Positions 32,661 through 38,552 of a DNA stretch of 38,552 nucleotides are shown piece after piece (positions within the stretch are counted from its first letter, which is position 1; the number at the start of each line of letters is the position of its first letter). Under the pieces are notes generated by a model that saw nothing but the letters and a program-made list of their open reading frames with translations, made no database searches and was not told where the DNA came from. The translations under genes and the position numbers were made by a program. Source of the stretch: Hymenochaete sp. R1 (lineage: Eukaryota; Basidiomycota; Agaricomycetes; Hymenochaetales; Hymenochaetaceae). The stretch is taken from assembly GCA_019400425.1 (NCBI GenBank), contig JAFREE010000194.1, forward strand, positions 1 through 38,552. The letters run 5' to 3'.

Positions 32661-33261
32661 ATACTGGGTGGATGAACGACTCGGATACTAATAGACGCGA
32701 CATATACCATGGTATGTACTCGCAGGACCGTGATGTCTTTTTTTATCTTTGCACGCACGTACGCTATATGATTTTTATCGTTAGACAATTTTTTGAAATG
32801 TCGGAGGACAATGTTTCAGAGTTTCAGAGTAAGAAAGGCATGAGCCAGCAGGAAACATGAGAGCGCTTAAGAAGAAAAGGAGAGATATCCGAGTCCGGAT
32901 TGAAAACTTGAAGAGGCGCGCAGAGCGTGAGAACTTTTGACTCATCTCGTTTCGCGTCAAAGCTTGACTTCGATTCGGATTCGGAAGGCCATCAACTCAT
33001 TTTCTTCAATTAACTATTGCGTCGTTTTTGTTCTCGTTCTATGCTTGGGTACATAACGAATGACACGCAGCTCAGTGGAGCTGCATTGGATTCCCCCTAG
33101 TCCCGCCGTCGTACGGTCGTACGTCATCGGTTCACCAACAAAATAAACTGTTTCGTAGGAGCAAAACAAGCTGGCTTGTCGACTCGAAGTACACCGTGCA
33201 GGTCGACAAGAAGCCCTACCGGATTCAGTTGTGGTTTCATTTTGGTAAAGGTGGGAGACAC
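32661..33261. other. Intergenic region between unknown gene A and the SWI1 relic
   Basis: About 600 bases. No coding feature is supported; 32672-32860 is an accidental frame. Small palindromes occur near 33069-33091 (AGCTCAGTGGAGCT) and 33112-33124 (CGTACGGTCGTACG). Confidence 0.4.
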
Positions 33262-34156
33262 AGCAGCATAGTCGACCAAATCAGCTCAACCCTCAGCTTA
33301 CGATGAGGTTTTGGGACGGTGTCGGCGGAGCAGATGAAATCGACCATCATACTCAAGGACGTTATCGACATTGGTGAAGCGAAACAAGGTCTTTGTCTCA
33401 GGAAGCTCTATCTGCTGCAGAATCTGGCGCATCATCAGAGGTTTTTGCAGAGCTAGCCTTCAATATCGAATCAGAGCCCGGTACCAAGTGATTGCCCTTC
33501 GCATGTCAGGGTCCGGGCATGGGTCAGGGCCGCTCTCAGAATAATTCACCACTTATGCAAAGTCTACATAGTGTACGAAAGCCGACGCAGGATGCGGTGA
33601 AGAAATCTACCATGGAGATCGCACATGTTCTGGATACGGAAGTGCGTACTTTGCTTTTTGCGTCTTTGTGTCTTGACCACTGACATGATGGATTGTCGTG
33701 TTAAATCAAGGGAGGACGTATAGGTAAAATTTAAAGCCCAATATGGAAAAAGGTCGCCTTCAGGACTCGTCCCAAGATCATCTACGAGGGCCTGTCGGAT
33801 TTCGACAAATATCTCCCGATGGTTTTAGCTGTGATGAAAGACCAAAGGGTTACAGTACCAATCCGTCAAACGGAGAGACTCTGAAAAATCGATTCTCGAT
33901 TGACACGGAGCTCAAAGACGTCCTCCGGCTGGAACTCGTGCAGAAACAGCGTCAGTGCTTATCTTCGCCAAATCAAGATTTCAGGACCTACATGCAGACA
34001 CTAGAGAAGCTACACCAATTAACAGTCGAGGTACGATAGAGGTTCATGATAGCCCTTCATCAGTTGTAGATCTTGAACCAGAAAGGGAAGACGGAGTCGC
34101 AACGTCACATGGAGACAGCACGGTTGGCCCAGCAGCAGCAACAGTTTTCAGTGTCT
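33262..34156 (+). pseudogene. Decayed partial copy of the SWI1-like gene
   Basis: It corresponds to about 27620-28690 of the full gene, from just after ARID to the Gln tract of exon 6. Recognisable pieces are GPGMGQ.. with LMQSLHSVRKPTQDAVKKST (near 33505-33615), LELVQKQRQCLSSPNQDF (near 33930-33980), MQTLEKLHQLTVEV (33991-34032) and KTESQRHMETARLAQQQQQ (34088-34145). The first intron after ARID is still present in decayed form (33642-33710), so this is a DNA-level copy. Stops and shifts are frequent (for example a TAG at 34036). Similarity ends abruptly within the CAG tract. Confidence 0.85.
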
Positions 34157-34944
34157 TAATTCTCGTTGAATATAATATAATCCGCCTGAAAATGCCAGGT
34201 AAATAAGACTGGGTGCGACCCCCCTGCTCGGAGAGGCAATGCATCGTAGCCGATAACGACTTTAGATTACCATTGCTGATACGAATATGGGAGCCAGAGT
34301 CTCGTATTTCTTATATCTGCCTTCTTATTGTTCAACGTCTCTTGCCATATTTCATTTAGATATTATGCTCTTCGCTTTTTTTAACATTTATATCTGTGCA
34401 TGCCTTCCCGACTCTTTGTTTTGCTATGTTTGGCTGTGTGGTCCCCTCCCCCCGTTCCCTTTATTATAGCACAGTTTGTATGTTGTGAGTTCTTCTTAGG
34501 TGTATTACTTTCTTACTTTGAATTGGTTTCTTCTCACGCATTCCGATTTGTAGAATTCTAATCGTGTTGGATCCAATGGTAGAGCTTTTACGCCGGGAGG
34601 ACGAACTTTCGCGTAAGTATGGGTTCAAGTCTGCAACTACTAGTACTACTAACGCGAGCAGCAGAAGTCATACGTAAAGCGCCGTGCAAATTAGAAGGCA
34701 TGGGACGTTCTGTCTGCAAGTACTATGCAAGTCTCATTCTGCTCGTGATCGTTCGATTATGCATACTAGCCCAGCTTTGCTCTGACCATCTTTCGCTTAT
34801 AGATAAACTCCTCGTCCCTCCCCCCCCTCTTTCTCTTTGTCTCTCTTCCCGCTCTCCAGTCCTTTTTCGCCTTACATCCCCCTTTTTTACTCTGCACCGA
34901 TACGCATTACCGGTCTCGCAAATCTCTGAACTGCCTTTTTAAAC
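34157..34944. other. Intergenic region before unknown gene B
   Basis: About 790 bases. The last 140 are pyrimidine-rich and resemble in composition the promoter before gene A. The frames at 34287-34469 and 34619-34942 have no support. Confidence 0.45.
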
Positions 34945-35985
34945 ATGCCATACGATGCTGAATCTGAGGCCATTTTCAACGATATCAAGGAACCTTCACA
35001 AGTCGAACATCTGTACCCAGCTCTTCTGACTCAGAGAGCACTCAATATCGAGGGCGAAGCGGATGCGATCACTAAAACAGCCTCGATCGTAAGAGGCGCG
35101 CAAGCGAGAGTGATAAGACGAATAAAAGAAATAACTAAAAGCGAGAAAGAAGCCCAGGTCAGCTTTTCTCTTCAGTTCTGTACTGTTAGGCTATAACGAA
35201 TACTCATTGCATGTCAGTTTTATAAACAGGAAGTTATCATCAGTGGGTGCATCTGGATGCTCGAGCAGTTCGACGCGTCCTACTATATCACAATGGACAA
35301 GAGGTCAGCACGAGGAACCGCTTTGAACGGGCCTAGGCAATCATTGCACTTCAATTACAAGAACGGCATGAAAGCTCTGCAGGAGTTACTTGATATGATG
35401 CTGGGGGACTGGATGTCTCGTTTTCGTATTGCGGAAGGAGAGCACAAAGTGTACCACGATGGACCGCTCGCAGCTGTTGACGCCGAGCAGCCTTCGGCTT
35501 GGGTCGATGAGATCGCTGCAAAGCAGGAATTCCGCGACTCCTTCCTAGACGACATAAATGGGGTATCTGATGAAGAGATCAAACAGAAGCTGGAAAGTCT
35601 GCTTGCGTGTCATTTGGGCCTCCCGGGTAAGGACGCATATATCAGTGAATCCATCGCACCAGGTATATGGACAAAGACTCGGAGACCTCTGAGCAGGGCC
35701 GTCGACGATATCATGACCTTGACGTCGAAATTCAGGGGTTATCGGGCTCGTATTAATAATCACAAGGCAACATTCCGGGGGGAACCTTTTTTGTGGGACA
35801 TAGAGTCGAACCGTAAGGTAGTCGACCTGGAATGGGAGGATGCTGAACACGACCGTCAGGGTGGTGATGGCTCGAGTAGAGGCCCCGGATCGAGCAAGAA
35901 ACGCACACGCGACGAAGGGACTCCGACAGGGAGAACCAGCCAAGTTGGCGGGTCGAGCTCGAAGGTTTCGCGAGTTGTCCGTTAG
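34945..35985 (+). CDS. Unknown protein B, paralog of 31594-32660
   Basis: Exons 34945-35157 and 35218-35985 give about 326 residues. Compared with protein A the order of conserved blocks is the same: NDIKEPSQ, GAQARVIRRIKEI, CIWMLEQFD, GTALNGPRQS, LGDWMSRFRIAEGE, PSAWVDEIAAKQEFRD, LLACHLGLPGKDAY, SIAPGIWTK, LSRAVDDIM and ATFRGEPFLWDI. The C-terminus again is Gly/Ser-rich and basic (SSKKRTRDEG, SSKVSRVVR). Divergence is moderate, so the duplication is older than that of the DPH4 pair. It is preceded by the SWI1 relic just as protein A is preceded by the full SWI1-like gene. The family is unknown. Confidence 0.8.
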
Positions 35986-36675
35986 GCTAGCGGAAGATGC
36001 GATATACTTGGGCGACTGCAGAGCTGTTACTCCTTTCTCTGAATGTACCGCATAGTACATCGATTCTTTTTAGCTGAAATTGGACCATTTTGATTCGGAA
36101 TGAAAAATTTGAAGATGAGATCAACAAATACAAGAGGAATGGTGTGAACTGGAAAAGTTTACAATTCAATACTAGGGTACACGTCGGAGCAATGAACGCG
36201 AGAGATCGAAACTCGAACTATTTCATCCTGTCTGCATGGCGAAGTATTCTGGCCTCGTTCACATCCTGGCCAGGTCTAAGAAAGATGCAAACGTGAGTTA
36301 AGAAATTAAGTAAGTAGTATCGATTTAAACATGCCTTTATTCACCTCTGTCCGTTGTAGCTGGAAGTCAAAGAGCATTGAAATCGGACTGTCAATCTTCA
36401 ATAGTCAAACCGCCAGTATGAGCGCAAAGGTTGAGAGTCGAATCATAAATTATCAATCATGACGTTTCTGGCAAACAAATAATTTCGGAACGGCGCCCGC
36501 AAACAATAGACATTTGATTAAAGGGACGAAGATACAAATCAAGTATTGCTGCTTTTTAAGAGAAAACCTGACATGAAACGAGCCATGAATAGGTAATCAT
36601 GGCGCCAACGTCGCAAATATGGGAAAAACTTATCAAAAAATAAAGGATGTAGTGGCGTCTTCCAGGCAAAGAGAT
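35986..36675. other. Intergenic region, convergent, no supported gene
   Basis: About 690 A/T-rich bases between gene B (+) and the inverted membrane-protein gene (-). Frames at 36090-36296 and 36619-36801 are short and unsupported. Confidence 0.45.
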
Positions 36676-36688
36676 AGCCATCGCAGAG

Positions 36689-37538
36689 CTAAGCGAGCTC
36701 TTCCTCGAGCTCAGGCATCGCGATATAAACGGGGTACACCAGACGAGCCTTTTGTTGCTCAGCAGGGATCACTCGCAATAATTTTTCGAAAACGCGAATA
36801 ATGGTGCTATCAGACCCAGAAAAGTCGGCTGGTCGGCGAAAATCAACATCGCCAATCAGTAAGAGCGAAAATTGAAGAATATGGAACATACCCTTGAAAG
36901 GAAGCTTTCGATGGATATAATAGACAATGTCCGGTAGGCTATCGATGGCAATGAGGCACAGATCGAATGCGTCCAAGCCTGAGCCACGCAGTTTCGTTTG
37001 ATAGGCAGTCTCAGAGTGCTTGCGGGAGAGCACAAGCTAATATGAATTCAGCATATAAACGTAAAACTAAATCGAAGAAGTGGCTCACAGAGTACACGCA
37101 TAAACCACCAACGAAGATCAAAACCGTGCTCCCTTCCAGCACATTATACAACACGCGCCACTCCAAAGACCAGGTTTCCTTCCCATTCCATCCTTCAACC
37201 AAGATACGACTGTACCACCTAACCTCACGCCTCGCTTTTCTCCAATGCCTCCGAGCAAGCCTGCACAGGAACACATTGTTCGTGAGCACTACTCCGACGA
37301 TGAAGAGTGCCAGGAAGTAAAAGACGAGAACCCAAGCATTGAAGATCCTACGACGACGTTCATAGACGAAGCTTCGACGGTAGGCTTCGTGCAGCATGAC
37401 TGCAGACATGCTATAAATGCCTGTGCGTTTCTTGTCCTCGGATAGCACACGCTGATGGAAAGCCTGCACCTTGCACCCGCTGCAGTCAGCATTGCTGCTG
37501 GTAGAAGAGGGGTGATTGTGTCTTAAATTGAAAGACAT
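36689..37538 (-). CDS. Small membrane protein of unknown function, right copy
   Basis: Exons 37538-37089, 37036-36892 and 36828-36689 give about 244 residues, with the same exon lengths as the copy at 14916-15765. The start MSFNLRHNHPSSTSS, the Cys pair DCSGCK, the helix WVLVFYFLALFIVGVVL and the end PELEEELA are unchanged. Replacements are few and mostly mild (for example LPDIVYY against PPNIIYY, VFEKLL against VFDKLL). The frame and all splice borders are intact, so both copies may be expressed. Confidence 0.75.
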
Positions 37539-37860
37539 GATGATGGCAGTGACAGAAGGAGAGAGAGAAGGACGAGTGGCACAATCAAAAGAGATCAACC
37601 AAATACAACACTTGGTCGAAACTGCAATCCGACTTTGAGATTGAAGAAATCTAGTAGCTTTGTTCTTGAAAATGACTTGTAAGTGATCGAAAAAAGGTTA
37701 AGGAAATGAAAGATATGTACCGTCAGTAATCGTGCAGAATCACACACCAATACAGCTTTCAGAAAGCTAGCACAAAGAGCTTGAATCGTATTCTATCAAG
37801 ATTCAAATATCATTAAAAATCCGAACGGCCAATACGCTGCTTTACTTACCTTGAGACAAG
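37539..37860. other. Intergenic spacer between DPH4 and the membrane-protein gene (right copy)
   Basis: 322 bases, reverse-complement counterpart of 14589-14915, differing by scattered substitutions and a few small gaps. Confidence 0.6.
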
Positions 37861-38349
37861 CTATTGATCATTGTCCTCGTCCAACACTTCGTAACCAACA
37901 TAGATGACTTCAGAGCATCTCTCGCATGCAATCATATGGCGTTCATCTTCAATGTCGTCCTCCGTGATGAAATATGAGCCTCCACATCGACAGATATGAG
38001 TCCAAACCTGAACAGCGTTATTCGCAGAGCACTCGGTAAAATCGTCCAATGAGATGACTTGAGCGGGTCGAGGTTGAGTGACCAGTCTCGTTCCTTCCTC
38101 TCTCCTTCCTCTTATCGAAGTATCGTATTCAGCACGTAGAACGGGGTCGGAAAGCGTTAAATAAGCAGTCTTGAGAAGTGCGATATCGAATTCGACATTG
38201 ACGATAGCGTTCCCTGTGCTTGAAATTTGCTTGTCGGGGTGAGACGCTAGAAGAACGCGATGGTAAGCGTCCTTGACCTCTGATGGGGATGCAGATGTCG
38301 TTATTCGAAGGACCTGATAATGAGTTTGCGTGCGTTGCTCATCGGGCAT
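37861..38349 (-). CDS. DPH4: DPH4/DNAJC24-type J-protein, right copy
   Basis: Single exon, 162 residues from the ATG at 38349, the same length as the left copy. The HPD motif (LLASHPDKQ), LDDF linker, CRCGGSY and CERC cysteines are all kept. Differences include MPDEQ for MSDEQ, SPSEV for SMAEV, RGRREE for RRRREE, and IEDERH for IECERH. The frame extends upstream to 38481, but similarity to the left copy stops at this ATG, so the shorter start is chosen. Its upstream DNA differs from the left copy, implying another promoter. Confidence 0.9.
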   Translation of the reverse strand: MPDEQRTQTHYQVLRITTSASPSEVKDAYHRVLLASHPDKQISSTGNAIVNVEFDIALLKTAYLTLSDPVLRAEYDTSIRGRREEGTRLVTQPRPAQVISLDDFTECSANNAVQVWTHICRCGGSYFITEDDIEDERHMIACERCSEVIYVGYEVLDEDNDQ

Positions 38350-38552
38350 AGTGGTCAGTGAGGAAGGAAAAGTATACTTGAGCAAATCGAATACAGGTAC
38401 AGGTGTGTCGAATAAGCCATGAACACACGTGACATTACCTTTTTCGGTTTTGGCCGGTCGCGTTTGCGCATAGCAGGTCAACCACAGCAGAGAGAAAAAA
38501 CACTTCTGCTCTTTTGACTCTTCATGGGTTATGCCTAAATCTCCACTTGTTG
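38350..38552. other. Upstream region of the right DPH4 copy (window edge)
   Basis: Not similar to the kinase 1/DPH4 divergent promoter of the left copy. By analogy a kinase gene could lie further right on the plus strand, but nothing in these 200 bases shows it. Confidence 0.35.

Larger units (their letters stand above)
36676..38357 (-). repeat. Right arm of the 1.68 kb inverted segmental duplication
   Basis: Reverse complement of 14092-15778, with similarity through introns and the intergenic spacer. The arms enclose about 21 kb. Confidence 0.9.

Noticed and set aside
1..38552. tRNA genes, rRNA or CRISPR arrays
   Set aside because: No tRNA-like A/B box pairs with cloverleaf, no rRNA-like stretch, and no spaced direct repeats were seen; CRISPR is not expected in a fungal nuclear genome.

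Overview
The window is genomic DNA of a filamentous fungus, almost certainly a basidiomycete of the Agaricomycetes. The signs are dense introns of 40-65 bases with GT..AG borders, micro-exons, a Ty3-like gag, an expanded kinase family with an HSD instead of HRD catalytic loop, and basidiomycete-type versions of YJU2B, DPH4 and the SWI/SNF ARID subunit. All exon coordinates were read by eye from splice borders and frame continuity. No transcript data or database search was available.

Left part (1-7.0 kb): the 5' end of a minus-strand Ty3-type LTR retrotransposon (1-~920), a broken minus-strand gene of unknown family (1014-1639), and a 933 bp fold-back DNA transposon with two 381 bp arms (1673-2605). 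Next come a 12-exon seven-helix membrane protein gene (3669-5453, +) and the spliceosomal factor YJU2B/CCDC130 (5861-7024, +).

Middle left (7.6-20 kb): a minus-strand gene (7646-9160) fuses a transposase-like helix-turn-helix to parts of the SWI1-like ARID subunit but lacks the ARID domain. Its frame and all splice sites are intact. A broken mosaic relative lies at 11176-11529. Two paralogous minus-strand protein kinase genes follow (11773-13703 and 16292-18518); the second carries a C-terminal FYRN-FYRC chromatin module in the same exon as the end of its kinase domain. Each kinase is divergent from a DPH4 J-protein gene. The first DPH4 (14100-14588) is intact and is followed by a small membrane-protein gene (14916-15765); the second is a decayed relic (~18994-19410).

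Middle right (19.4-31.6 kb): a 5.6 kb gene-poor stretch with simple repeats precedes the full-length SWI1-type ARID gene (25007-30091, +, 6 exons, about 1460 residues).

Right part (31.6-38.5 kb): two paralogous two-exon genes of unknown family (31594-32660 and 34945-35985) enclose a decayed SWI1 copy (33262-34156). The window ends with an inverted second copy of the DPH4 plus membrane-protein pair (minus, 36689-38349), about 1.68 kb long.

The locus is shaped by repeated local duplication. A [kinase | DPH4 | membrane protein] block and a [SWI1 | unknown gene] block have been copied in tandem or inverted order, and the copies are intact, decayed or recombined into new fusions. The most novel products are the kinase-FYRN/FYRC fusion and the HTH-SWI1 fusion without ARID.
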